In this document: positions 35,314 through 44,914 of the stretch, piece after piece
Layout: each line of letters begins with the position of its first letter
Numbering within the stretch: the first letter of the stretch is position 1
Source of the DNA: Novipirellula aureliae
GTDB lineage: Bacteria > Planctomycetota > Planctomycetia > Pirellulales > Pirellulaceae
DNA: 64,000 nucleotides
NCBI RefSeq assembly: GCF_007860185.1
Contig: NZ_SJPY01000001.1
Coordinates: forward strand, 1,279,153 to 1,343,152
Reading direction: 5' to 3'
The notes under the pieces: generated by a model
The model's input: only the letters and a program-made list of their open reading frames with translations
Told to the model about the DNA's origin: nothing
The model's database searches: none
Position numbers and translations under genes: made by a program

Positions 35314-36756
35314 ATGAAAACAAGCACCATCGCCTTCGCTGCGATCGCAGCCGTCACACTCCTGTTCACCGCGAGTGACCAAAAGGGTGCGAAGGGCGCC
35401 GACTTATCGGCGCCTCCATCGCCCGAGCAAACCCAAGCCATCGCTGAGGAAGGCTTCGTTTACGGTCTGCCGATCGTGATGAACTACGCCGTGATGTATG
35501 AATACGCTGTTGACAAGGGCGGTAGCCAATTCAAGGCCCCGTTCAATCAGCTCAAGAACGAGCCACGCGTTTACACCTACAAGGACACGGCGGTCATCAC
35601 GCCCAATAGCGACACGCCCTATTCCTTCACTTGGCTCGACCTGCGAGCCGAGCCGATCGTCCTGACCGTGCCTGCGGTCGAAAAGGAACGCTACTATGCC
35701 GTCATGATGTGCGACGGTAATACTTACAACTATGGCTACATTGGCAGCCGCGCCACCGGCAACGATCCCGGCAGCTACATGGTTGTTGGTCCTGATTGGA
35801 AGGGTGAAAAGCCAGAAGGCATCAAGAAAGTTTTCACTTCCACCACTCCCTTCTCCCTTGTTGCTTACCGCACCCAGCTCTTCGACCCTGCAGACATGCC
35901 GAACGTGATCAAGGTCCAGAACGGCTACCAAGTGGAGCCGCTTTCCGTCTTCCTCAAGCAACCCGCACCTGCCGCCGCCCCAGCGATCGACTTCAGCCCG
36001 GCGACCACCGAAGGCATCAAGGAGAACTTCTGGAGCTACCTCGACACCGCGCTCAAGTACGTTCCCGAAACGGCCATGGACAAAGAGATCCGCGCCAAGC
36101 TCGCGACCATCGGTATCGGACCGAACAAGACCTTCAACATGAAGGACCTATCGCCAGAGCACCAAAAAGCGATCATCGTGGGCATGAAGGCTGGTGACGA
36201 AAAAATCAGCACTTACTTGGCCTCGGGGATGACCGACGTCAATGGTTGGCAGATTGGATCGCTTCCGGGGGACGAAGCTCACTATAAGGGTGACTGGCTG
36301 ATGCGTTCCGGCACCGCGAAAGCAGGGCTCTATGGCAACAGCGCCGCCGAGGCCGTTTACCCACTGACCCGCGTGGATGGCAAGGGTGAGACACTCGACT
36401 GCAGTAAAAACAACTACACCATCACCTTCCCCGAAGGCCAATACCCGCCCGTGAACGCGTTCTGGTCGGTCACCATGTATGATGGCAAGTCCCAGTATCT
36501 GATCGAAAACCCGATCAACCGCTACCTCATCAACTCACCGATGATTCCCAACATGAAAAAGGGCGAAGACGGATCACTCACCCTCTACATCCAAAAAGAC
36601 AACCCCGGTGGCGAGCTGGAAGCGAACTGGCTTCCCGCACCCAACGACACAGTCTATCTCGTGATGCGGCTCTATTGGCCGACGACCGAAGCTCCGTCCG
36701 TTCTTCCTCCAGGCAAAGGCAGTTGGCAACCACCTGGGATCGTGAAGGCAGAATAG
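35314..36756 (+). CDS. DUF1254/DUF1214 protein, copy 2 (short type)
   Basis: 480 residues. Signal peptide MKTSTIAFAAIAAVTLLFTA. Short-type DUF1254 start: AIAEEGFVYGLPIVMNYAVM, RVYTYKDTAVITPNSDTPYS and FTWLDLRAEPIVLTVPAVEK, with RYYAVMMCDGNTYNYGYIGS. The DUF1214 end has YPPVNAFWSVTMYDG, NRYLINSPM and VYLVMRLYWPTTE. It is paralogous to copy 4 (38025). The TPNSDTPYS block, with its Asn and Asp/Ser residues, is the best conserved part of the family and a good candidate active site (inference). Confidence 0.88.
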   Translation: MKTSTIAFAAIAAVTLLFTASDQKGAKGADLSAPPSPEQTQAIAEEGFVYGLPIVMNYAVMYEYAVDKGGSQFKAPFNQLKNEPRVYTYKDTAVITPNSDTPYSFTWLDLRAEPIVLTVPAVEKERYYAVMMCDGNTYNYGYIGSRATGNDPGSYMVVGPDWKGEKPEGIKKVFTSTTPFSLVAYRTQLFDPADMPNVIKVQNGYQVEPLSVFLKQPAPAAAPAIDFSPATTEGIKENFWSYLDTALKYVPETAMDKEIRAKLATIGIGPNKTFNMKDLSPEHQKAIIVGMKAGDEKISTYLASGMTDVNGWQIGSLPGDEAHYKGDWLMRSGTAKAGLYGNSAAEAVYPLTRVDGKGETLDCSKNNYTITFPEGQYPPVNAFWSVTMYDGKSQYLIENPINRYLINSPMIPNMKKGEDGSLTLYIQKDNPGGELEANWLPAPNDTVYLVMRLYWPTTEAPSVLPPGKGSWQPPGIVKAE

Positions 36757-36850
36757 TCGCCCCGTCGATTCCGAACCACGCGGGCCGAACCATGCGGGCC
36801 GGCCCGCGCATTCAGTCGCGAAAATCCTCGCTACCGAACCCATTCCAATC

Positions 36851-37884
36851 ATGAAATCAAAACATCACCCCGCCAACCTGGCTCTGGTCCTTAGCCTTGC
36901 GGCCGCGACCATCGTTCACGCGGAAACTCCGCCAAAGATAAAGATGACGACACCGATCCCAGAGTCGATCACGACGCCCGCCAAGATCGAAAGCCGGATC
37001 GGCACCCTCGAGTTTCCGCAGGGCTATGCGACTGACAACACGGCCGAGACGCTCTATGAGTATCTGGAATTCATGCATGGCGTGGAAGCTTTCCTCTACG
37101 CCTTGCCGGGTGCATCGGTTCACGCGTTTGGCAGAGGTATCAAGAGCGAGGGCGGAGACAACCAGACGGTTTTGATCTTCGAGCAACTTCTGGATTCCAG
37201 GTCACTGTTTCTCACCGCCAACACCGAGAGCATCTACAACGCGATGTGGCTGGACTTGAAGGACGGCCCGCTGGTGATCGAGTCGCCCCCCGATATCCTG
37301 GGCATCGTCAACGACCACTGGTTCCGCTACGTCGGTGACATCGGAAACGCCGGGCCGGACAAGGGCAAGGGCAAGGGCAAGGGCGGGAAGTATCTGCTGC
37401 TGCCACCCGGCTACAAGGGCGAGGTGCCCGAGGGCTACTTCGTGTTCCGATCCCCCACGTTCCAGAACCTGTATTTCTGGCGCGGATTCATCAAGGACGG
37501 CAGCACCGCGACTGCGGTCGAGAACGCCAAGAGGTTCGCCAAGGTCCACCCACTGGCCGCCGCCAAGAACCCGCCGCCGATGAAGTTTATCGATGTTTCC
37601 GGCAAGGCTTTTTGGTCCTTCGTCGCGTATGACACCCCGTCCCGCTCGATGCTGCAGACGGACCAGCAGTTCCCGAGCATAGGTAGCAAAAACAAAGACA
37701 TCGTCATCAATGCCGATGGCACGGTGATGTCTGGTTCGGCCCAACAGCCCCCAAGGGGCATGAAAACAATTCGGTCCAGACCGTTCCCGGCAGGGGTTGG
37801 AGTGTGCTGCTGCGTCTGTATGGACCCAAGAAAAGCTGGTTCGACAAGACCTGGAAGCCGGGTGAGTTCGAACTCGTGGAATAG
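36851..37884 (+). pseudogene. DUF1254/DUF1214 copy 3, broken by deletion and frameshift
   Basis: Signal peptide and DUF1254 part are intact (NLALVLSLAAATIVHA, then SRIGTLEFPQGYATDNTAET and HWFRYVGDIG). After FIDVSGKAF (about 37608) the frame runs directly into WSFVAYDTPSRSMLQ, which in copy 7 lies about 170-190 residues further on. At about 37724 one nucleotide is missing: the next frame continues DVWFGPTAPKGHENN, VPGRGWSVLLRLYGPKKSWF and KTWKPGEFELVE with a stop at 37884. So the gene has an in-frame internal deletion and a -1 frameshift. A GGCAAG triplet repeat (KGKGKGKGG) is also present. A sequencing error could explain the frameshift but not the deletion. Confidence 0.85.
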
Positions 37885-38024
37885 ACTACCTAAACTTTTG
37901 ACCCCGAACCTTCACAAGAAGCACTCGCACCCAACGGCAAAAATGAGTCAAATAAAGAATACCTAAAGAACATCTACTCTGACACACACCTACTCTGATA
38001 CACTTTGAAAAGACGGTCAAGATC

Positions 38025-39491
38025 ATGAAAACCACCAGAGCTCGATTCATTCAGATGGCTCTCGCGGGCCTCATCACCAGCACGGCTTTTATGGGCTGTG
38101 AGAAAAAAGCAGCCAACACCGATACGGCCACCGGCGAAAAACCCGACAAAGAAGTAGTCCTCCCCGCGCTCACCACCGAGGAAGCCCGCGCGATCGCCAA
38201 GGAAGCCGCCATCTACGGCTTCCCGGTGATCGATAACTACCGCATCAACTACGATTACTATTTCAAGCCGGGCACCCCCGAATACAAAGGACCACCAAAC
38301 ACACTCATTAACGTCCCGCGTGTTTACACCCCGGCTGACACCGCAGTGCAGACTCCCAATTCGGACACGCCCTATTCCTGGATGGGTGCGGATCTCCGCG
38401 CTGAGCCAATCGTGCTGACCGTTCCCGAAATCCCCAAGGACCGGTATTTCAGTATCCAGTTCGTCGACGCCTATACCTACAATTTTGCCTATGCGGGCAG
38501 CCGCGCCACGGGCAACGGCGGAGGCAATTTCCTGCTCGCCGGGCCGAACTGGAAAGGCGAGAAGCCGCCTGGTATCACCGAGGTGATCCAGTCTGACACC
38601 GAGTTGAATACGGTCATTTACCGGACTCAACTTTTCGATCCGGCGGACATCGACAACGTGAAAAAGATCCAGTCGGAATACAAGGTGCAGCCATTGAGCC
38701 AATTCCTCGGCAAGCCCGCCCCCGCCGCCGCACCAAAGATCGACTACATGGTGCCCTGCACTCCCGAGGAGGAGAAGAAATCACTGAAACAGTTCGAGGT
38801 CTTGAATTTCGTCCTGCAATTCTGCCCGACCGTCCCGTCCGAGGTCGAGCTGATGGAGCGTTTCGCCAAGCTCGGCATCGGGGCAGGCAAAACCTTCGAT
38901 GCTGCCACGTTCTCGCCGGAGGTGCAAAAAGCGATCGAGGAAGGTATTGGCGATGCATGGATTGAATTTGACGGACTGGTCAAACAATTCGATGAAGGTA
39001 AGGTCACATCCGGCGATGTCTTCGGCACCCGGAAGTATTTGAAGGGAAACTACCTCTATCGCCTAGCTGGTGCCGCTCTCGGCATCTACGGCAATTCGAA
39101 AGAGGAAGCGATGTATCCGGTCCTACGGATCGATGCGGAAGGCAAGCCGCTGACGGGAGCCAACAACTACACCCTCCATTTCCCCAATGGCCAACTCCCG
39201 CCCGTCCACGCATTCTGGTCGGCCACCATGTATGAGCTTCCCCAGAGCCTGCTCGTCGCCAATCCGATCGACCGCTACCTCATCAACTCGCCGATGCTTC
39301 CCGAACTCAAGAAGGATGCCGATAGTGGCCTCACCCTCTACATCCAGAACGAATCTCCTGGTAAGGAACTGGAATCCAACTGGTTACCAGCACCCAAAGG
39401 GTCGTTTGCTGTCTACATGCGACTCTACTGGCCGAAAGAGGCCGCTATCGATGGCTCATGGAAAGCGCCGAAACTTGAAAAAGTGAAGTAA
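38025..39491 (+). CDS. DUF1254/DUF1214 lipoprotein, copy 4 (short type)
   Basis: 488 residues. The N-terminus MKTTRARFIQMALAGLITST continues to AFMGC, a lipobox with Cys at about 26, so this copy is membrane-anchored, unlike copy 2. DUF1254: RIYTP-like blocks INVPRVYTPADTAVQTPNSD and TPYSWMGADLRAEPIVLTVP. DUF1214: PPVHAFWSATMYELPQSLLV and VYMRLYWPKEAA. It is paralogous to copy 2 along its whole length, and both share a related spacer after the stop. Confidence 0.88.
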   Translation: MKTTRARFIQMALAGLITSTAFMGCEKKAANTDTATGEKPDKEVVLPALTTEEARAIAKEAAIYGFPVIDNYRINYDYYFKPGTPEYKGPPNTLINVPRVYTPADTAVQTPNSDTPYSWMGADLRAEPIVLTVPEIPKDRYFSIQFVDAYTYNFAYAGSRATGNGGGNFLLAGPNWKGEKPPGITEVIQSDTELNTVIYRTQLFDPADIDNVKKIQSEYKVQPLSQFLGKPAPAAAPKIDYMVPCTPEEEKKSLKQFEVLNFVLQFCPTVPSEVELMERFAKLGIGAGKTFDAATFSPEVQKAIEEGIGDAWIEFDGLVKQFDEGKVTSGDVFGTRKYLKGNYLYRLAGAALGIYGNSKEEAMYPVLRIDAEGKPLTGANNYTLHFPNGQLPPVHAFWSATMYELPQSLLVANPIDRYLINSPMLPELKKDADSGLTLYIQNESPGKELESNWLPAPKGSFAVYMRLYWPKEAAIDGSWKAPKLEKVK

Positions 39492-39588
39492 TCCCACTTC
39501 GATTCTGAACCACTTGGGTCGGACCAGTCGCTCCGGCCCGCCTAATTTGCAACCAACCACAATGAGAAATTCAATCAATCCAATGACC

Positions 39589-40626
39589 ATGAAACGAAAC
39601 GTCATCACCTTAACACTCACCGCCGTACTCAGCATCACGAGCGTCTACGCACAAACCCATTCAACCGGAGGATCCAAGACGCCTATCGTTGTCAATGTCG
39701 ACAATTTTAACAAAGCTCAAACGGACCTTGAGTTTGAAGGAATTCTGAAGTTGTCGGGGATCAATCAAGTCCATAGCAATCGGACGCCCACCCCGATCGA
39801 CAAGCAAAATGTCATTCGCATGAACCGGGACACGCTATACAGTATCGGCGTGATCAACATTTCCAAAGGCGCGACGGTCACCCTTCCCGATAGTGGCAAG
39901 CGATACATGTCATTGATGGTCATCAACAATGACGGGTATGTGAATGAAGTCTATTACGGTGCCGGATCGCATGAATTGACGATGGAGAAATTTGAAACAC
40001 CCTACGTCGGTATCGTCATTCGGACCCTTGCCAACCCGGAAGATCCCGCCGATTTGGCGATCGCTCACAAACTGCAGGACCAAATTCAGATTGAGGCGGG
40101 ATCCGACGAACCCTTTGTTTTGCCGAACTATGACAAAGCCAGCTATAAAGCGACACTTGATGCGATCCTTGAATTGGCCAAGGGACTGAAACGCTACACC
40201 CAGACTTTCGGCTCCAAAGCCGACGTCAATCCAGTTCACTTCATGATCGGCACTGCATCCGCCTGGGGCGGCCTGCCGGACAAGGACGCTCAGTATATCA
40301 ATGTCCAACCGAATCTTCCGGTCGGCGAATACGAGATCACAGTCAAGGACGTCCCGGTCAAGGGCTTTTGGTCCATCAGCCTCTACAACGAAGAGGGATA
40401 CTTCCAACAAAACAAGTACAACGCCTACAGCCTCAACAGTCTGACCGCTAAACCCAATAGCGACGGTTCCTACACCATCCGTTTTGGCGGGGATCCTGAT
40501 ACGACCGAGAATTGTCTGCCGATCATGAAAGGTTGGAACTACGCCGTTCGAATGTATGAACCGAGCCAGGCGATCATCGACGGCACCTGGACATTCCCGG
40601 GCCCGCCGACGAAGCGAAGCAAGTGA
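39589..40626 (+). CDS. DUF1254/DUF1214 protein, copy 5 (compact type)
   Basis: 345 residues from ATG 39589, which gives the signal peptide MKRNVITLTLTAVLSITSVY ending AQ; ATG 39562 would add nine residues. The DUF1254 part is compact: VIRMNRDTLYSIGVINISKG and SGKRYMSLMVINNDGYVNEV, with NRDTLYS equivalent to the NSDTPYS block of the other copies. The DUF1214 part has VPVKGFWSISLYNEEGYF, GSYTIRFGGDPDTTENCLPI and NYAVRMYEP. The most diverged copy of the series, so it is not a recent duplicate. Confidence 0.85.
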   Translation: MKRNVITLTLTAVLSITSVYAQTHSTGGSKTPIVVNVDNFNKAQTDLEFEGILKLSGINQVHSNRTPTPIDKQNVIRMNRDTLYSIGVINISKGATVTLPDSGKRYMSLMVINNDGYVNEVYYGAGSHELTMEKFETPYVGIVIRTLANPEDPADLAIAHKLQDQIQIEAGSDEPFVLPNYDKASYKATLDAILELAKGLKRYTQTFGSKADVNPVHFMIGTASAWGGLPDKDAQYINVQPNLPVGEYEITVKDVPVKGFWSISLYNEEGYFQQNKYNAYSLNSLTAKPNSDGSYTIRFGGDPDTTENCLPIMKGWNYAVRMYEPSQAIIDGTWTFPGPPTKRSK

Positions 40627-40952
40627 TCTACCTAATCACCAAAAGATAAAAAACGTTTCAAATTTTATTTTGGTAGCGGTTCTTTGTTCAAGATCCGCTA
40701 CCAACAGGATCTTTAACAAGATCCACTTCAATTTGCGGATCTTGTTCAAGATCCGCTACCAACAGGATCTTTAACAAGATCCACTACAATTTGTGGATCT
40801 TGCTCAAGATCCGCTACCAACAGGATCTTTAACAAGATCCACTACAATTTGCGGATCTTGCTCAAGATCCGCTACCAACAGGATCTTTAACAAGATCCAC
40901 TACAATTTGCGGCTTCGCCGCCTTAAGACTCGTCACCAACTAAATAAATATC
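40627..40952. repeat. 58-bp tandem repeat, four copies, between copies 5 and 6
   Basis: Units begin at 40689, 40747, 40805 and 40863, exactly 58 bp apart; the last match ends near 40914. Each holds two palindromes: GGATCTTG-TT-CAAGATCC across the unit join and GGATCTT-TAAC-AAGATCC inside. The string GATC occurs about five times per unit. Copies are nearly identical. If transcribed, each unit would fold into two hairpins. No gene lies in this stretch. Confidence 0.92.
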
Positions 40953-42461
40953 ATGAAATCAAAAATCATCACCCTTACCCTCCTAGGCACGCTCACCGTG
41001 GCGACAGCGCACGGACAGAGCGACCCAGCGAGGGAAGCTGCGAAAACGATGGCGGCTTCCATCCCAGACAAAGTCCAGACGGTCGCTGGCGAGCTGGAAT
41101 TCTTCGATGGTGTGCCAATTGGCGACACAAACGATCTCGTCTATGACTACCTGACCCGCTCGCGGGCGCTCGGAGTCTACCTCGACAATGTCGGTGCGGT
41201 ATCGATCTACAGCGTCCTTGCCGGGATGGCCGAGCAAGGTGCCGACGCACCGAACAAGATCGCCATCTGGGAACAGTTGATGGATTCCCGGACGCCGGTC
41301 ATCACCTCGAATACCTCGACGATGTACGCCTACGCTCCCACGGATCTGGCAAACGATGGCCCTACCGTCATCGAGATCCCGCCGGGCATGCTCGGCTTCC
41401 TCGACGATGCCTGGCAGCGATTCGTCGGCAACATGGGTGTCACGGGACCGGACAAGGGCAAGGGCGGTAAATACCTCGTCATCCCTCCCGGCTATGAGGG
41501 CGATATCCCGGACGGCTACTTCCTGCTAAAACCGCCGACCAACCGGAACTTCCTCTTTCTGCGTGGTTCCATCAAGGATGGCCTCGAGGCAGCCGTTGAG
41601 AACTTCAAATCGGGACTGAAAGTTTATCCGTTGAAGGATGCCGCCAATCCGGCACCGACAGAACTCGTCAACATGTCCGGCCGCTCGTTCAGCACGATCT
41701 TCCCGAGTACCCTGGAATACTATGAGATATTGAACAACATCGTTCAGGCCGAACCCATCGATGCGGTCGGTCCCGAAGTGCGTGGATACATGGCCAGTAT
41801 CGGTATTGTCAAAGGACAGCCCTTCAATCCTGACGAGCGGATGAAGAAGTTGCTAACCGAGGCGGCCTTGCTTGGAAATGCCGCAGGGCGTTCCATTACA
41901 TACGACACACGAATCTCTGGGGTGAAGATCTATCCCGATACGAATAGCAATTGGGTGACCGCTTATGCGAACAAAAACACCTCCTTTCAAGCAGACGGCG
42001 CGATGAATCTCGATGCTCGTGTGCTCTTCTACTACAATGCGGGTGGCGTGACCCCCGCGATGGCAACACCTCACGTGGGACAAGGCTCCGATTACGCATT
42101 GGGAGTGTTGGACAACCGCGATCAGCCTTTCGATGGAGCGAAGACCTACAAGCTGCATTTGCCCCCGAACGTGCCGGTCAATGATTTCTGGGCGGTCACG
42201 ATCTACGACACTCAGACCCGTTGCCAGCTCCAAACTAGCCAGCTTTTTCCCACCGTCGGCAGCCTTACCAAGGGGATGAAGAAGAATCAAGACGGTTCCT
42301 ACGACGTCTACTTCGGGCCGAAAGCACCCGAGGGCAAGGAAGGCAACTGGCTTGCCACCAACCCCGGCAAAAGCTGGTTCTGCATCCTTCGCATGTACGG
42401 ACCGCTCGAGCCTTGGATCGAAAAAACCTGGCGTCCCGGCGAAATTGAACCCCTGAACTAG
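40953..42461 (+). CDS. DUF1254/DUF1214 protein, copy 6 (long type)
   Basis: 502 residues. Signal peptide MKSKIITLTLLGTLTVATAH, cleavage near residue 21. DUF1254: PDKVQTVAGELEFFDGVPIG and SRALGVYLDNVGAVSIYSVL with IEIPPGMLGFLDDAWQRFVG. DUF1214: DGAMNLDARVLFYYNAGGVT, HLPPNVPVNDFWAVTIYDTQ, DGSYDVYFGPKAPEG and WFCILRMYGPLEPWIEKTWR. The C-terminal third is nearly identical to copy 1. A segment around STIFPSTLEYYEILNNIVQA (about 41693) is the one matched by the relic at 51.1 kb. Confidence 0.88.
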   Translation: MKSKIITLTLLGTLTVATAHGQSDPAREAAKTMAASIPDKVQTVAGELEFFDGVPIGDTNDLVYDYLTRSRALGVYLDNVGAVSIYSVLAGMAEQGADAPNKIAIWEQLMDSRTPVITSNTSTMYAYAPTDLANDGPTVIEIPPGMLGFLDDAWQRFVGNMGVTGPDKGKGGKYLVIPPGYEGDIPDGYFLLKPPTNRNFLFLRGSIKDGLEAAVENFKSGLKVYPLKDAANPAPTELVNMSGRSFSTIFPSTLEYYEILNNIVQAEPIDAVGPEVRGYMASIGIVKGQPFNPDERMKKLLTEAALLGNAAGRSITYDTRISGVKIYPDTNSNWVTAYANKNTSFQADGAMNLDARVLFYYNAGGVTPAMATPHVGQGSDYALGVLDNRDQPFDGAKTYKLHLPPNVPVNDFWAVTIYDTQTRCQLQTSQLFPTVGSLTKGMKKNQDGSYDVYFGPKAPEGKEGNWLATNPGKSWFCILRMYGPLEPWIEKTWRPGEIEPLN

Positions 42462-42564
42462 ACCCAGGATTCGACTTTGCACCACCGACCTTGGTCTTCC
42501 TCGAAGAACCAATCGCTCACTACCATTTCACACTAATTTCACCCTTCAATAGGTCAGAGAATCA

Positions 42565-44181
42565 ATGAAAACCCGCGTATTTACCCTCACTTTCCTCACA
42601 GCCATCATGATGACGATCAACGTCTCTGGCCAAGAAGGCGGGACCATCCCCCAATCCATCCTGACACCGGACGTGGTCGAGACCGACCTCGGCAAGTTGA
42701 CGTTCAAGGATGGCGCGCCGACCGAACATACCGCCAACGCGGTCGCCGACATGCTGCTCTTCACCAACGGCCTGAATGTCTATAACAACAGCTTCCGCGG
42801 GGCTTCCGCATTGGGAATCCAGAAAGGCTTCGCCAGCATCGGTGCTGGCTTCAACGAGGTTGTCATCTTTTCGGACCTGATGGACGCCGCCTCCATCTTC
42901 CTGACGGCAAACGCTGACACCGTTTACTATCTTTCCGTGGTCGACCTCAGCAAGGGTCCGATGGTGATCGAGCAGCCGCCCAAGGGCGTAGGCACCATCA
43001 ACGATATGTGGTTCTCTTGGATCATCGACATCGGTTTTCCCGGTCCCGATCGCGGCGAAGGCGGCAAGTACCTGATCGTCCCACCCGGCTACGAGGGCTC
43101 GCTTCCCGACAGCGGTTTCCATGTCGCCCATTCCAAAACTAACCGAGTGCTCTATGCGTCTCGCGCCTACCTGGTCAACAATGACCCGAAGCCTGCGGTA
43201 GAGATGATCAAGCAAAACATGAAGATCTATCCGTTCACGCCGGGCGGGTACGGCACCAGTATTGCTACTGCCCTCGAGGGCGGTTTGCGACTCGGCAAGA
43301 ACCCGCCAGTACCAGCGACCAAGTTCATCGAGGCCAGCGGCAAGGCTTTCAATACCGTCCCACCGAGCGACTTCGGCTTCTTTGAGATAATCAATGAGAA
43401 TGTTCAGAACGAACCGGCGACCAGCTACGACGTCGAACTCGCCGGCCAACTTGCCGCTATCGGCATCGTCCACGGCAAGCCCTTCAATCCGGACGCCAAG
43501 ACCAAACGCGTTCTTACCGATGCCGCCAAATTTGGCAATGCCAGCGGCCGCGTCCTCAACTGGCGCTATTCCGGCATGCACCCCGACTGGAGCTACTACG
43601 AAGGCTCGAACTGGGGCAACATGCTCTGGGAAGGTGGCTACAACTTCGAAACGCCACCGCCGATGCTCACCAAGGAAGGCATGTTCAAACCGAACCCGCC
43701 GACCGGCGCGCGCACCTTGGATTCACGCACCGCGTTCTACTTCGGCTACACGCTGGACTCTCCCGGCATGATCATGCGGTTGCCTCGCGTCGGTTCGCAG
43801 TATCTGATGTCCTTCCTGGATTCACAGGGCACGCCTTTCGATGGTGCCCAGACCTACAAGGTCACTCTGCCCAAGGGGATCCCAGCCGCCGCATTCTGGT
43901 CCTTCACTGTCTATGACAACCAGTCGCGGTCCATGCTCGCCACGCCACAGAAATATCCGCGTGCCGGCAGCCAGACCTATCCGTCGCCAGCCGCGAAAGC
44001 CAACGCTGACGGTTCCACAACGATCTACTTCAGCCCGAAACAGCCGGAAGGCGTCGAACGTGGGAATTGGATTCAAACCATGCCGAACAAGGGCTGGTTC
44101 ACCATCCTCCGCCTCTACAGCCCGCTCGAGTCATTCTTCACCAAAGAATGGCAACCGACGGAGATCGAGTTGGTGAAATAG
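42565..44181 (+). CDS. DUF1254/DUF1214 protein, copy 7 (long type)
   Basis: 538 residues. Signal peptide MKTRVFTLTFLTAIMMTINV ending SGQ. DUF1254: VVETDLGKLTFKDGAPTEHT and FTNGLNVYNNSFRGASALGI with IEQPPKGVGTINDMWFSWII. A longer middle part has YEGSNWGNMLWEGGYNF. DUF1214: LPKGIPAAAFWSFTVYDNQS and WFTILRLYSPLESFFTKEW. It is the closest match to what remains of copy 3. Last gene of the series. Confidence 0.88.
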   Translation: MKTRVFTLTFLTAIMMTINVSGQEGGTIPQSILTPDVVETDLGKLTFKDGAPTEHTANAVADMLLFTNGLNVYNNSFRGASALGIQKGFASIGAGFNEVVIFSDLMDAASIFLTANADTVYYLSVVDLSKGPMVIEQPPKGVGTINDMWFSWIIDIGFPGPDRGEGGKYLIVPPGYEGSLPDSGFHVAHSKTNRVLYASRAYLVNNDPKPAVEMIKQNMKIYPFTPGGYGTSIATALEGGLRLGKNPPVPATKFIEASGKAFNTVPPSDFGFFEIINENVQNEPATSYDVELAGQLAAIGIVHGKPFNPDAKTKRVLTDAAKFGNASGRVLNWRYSGMHPDWSYYEGSNWGNMLWEGGYNFETPPPMLTKEGMFKPNPPTGARTLDSRTAFYFGYTLDSPGMIMRLPRVGSQYLMSFLDSQGTPFDGAQTYKVTLPKGIPAAAFWSFTVYDNQSRSMLATPQKYPRAGSQTYPSPAAKANADGSTTIYFSPKQPEGVERGNWIQTMPNKGWFTILRLYSPLESFFTKEWQPTEIELVK

Positions 44182-44914
44182 GTTTCATGGATCCGACGCG
44201 CGTGTCGTTTCACAGCAAACGGCACACGCGTTCATTGGAGAAACCAAGCATCGGGATTTATTAACCGAAGAGACCAGAGGGAACCGAGAAGACGAGCTTT
44301 CTACCTGTCCCGTTGCAGTCGCTCCGCTACCTCGGATTCCTTCTGTTCGATTTCTTTTTCCCCACGACACAACGTGTCCTTGCCACCTAGTCAAGTTTGC
44401 TTGCTCCTAGGAATGCTAATCATAGAATCACGCTCATCAGCCTGTATGGGCATCGACCTAGCGAGCGTGGTCACGGCACAGCAAGCTCTGCCATTCTCGC
44501 CCCAACCGTCTGCAGAACGACCGGGGCTGCTTAAAAACCGGGGCTGCCGATTCGCGGCGGCCGGTGGGTTGAGTGTTCCATTCGCAATTTCGCGGCGTCT
44601 TCCAGCTTGGGAACATTTCCCAGAGCGATGGTGCGGATGCCCGAAGTCCGCACTTCCAAGTCTTGGCGACAAACCCAGCCTCGTCACAAATCGCGTACAG
44701 GTGAAGCACCTCGGCACCCGATTCGCGGTTGGAAATTGAAAAAGAAGAGACAGACAATCCGATTCCAACGGCTGATTGATTCCCGGAAATCGTCGGATGA
44801 ACCGCTTTGCACAGCATTGCCATGGCTCAGGGTCATGCAACCTTGAAATTCCGTCAGCGCTGGATATAACATCCGAACCAAATCAATCCCCCCTCAACAA
44901 CGCAATACGCTCTC
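44182..44914. other. Long intergenic region without a clear gene
   Basis: About 730 bp with only overlapping short frames on both strands. The minus-strand frame of 149 codons (44391-44840) is rich in Arg, Pro and Ser and has no domain. A stretch near 44600-44690 (TTCCCAGAGCGATGGTGCGG, AGTCTTGGCGACAAACC) resembles decayed sequence. It may be an old gene remnant. Confidence 0.4.

Noticed and set aside
44391..44840. Minus-strand frame of 149 codons
   Set aside because: No ribosome-binding site, no domain, overlapping competing frames; probably chance or decayed DNA.
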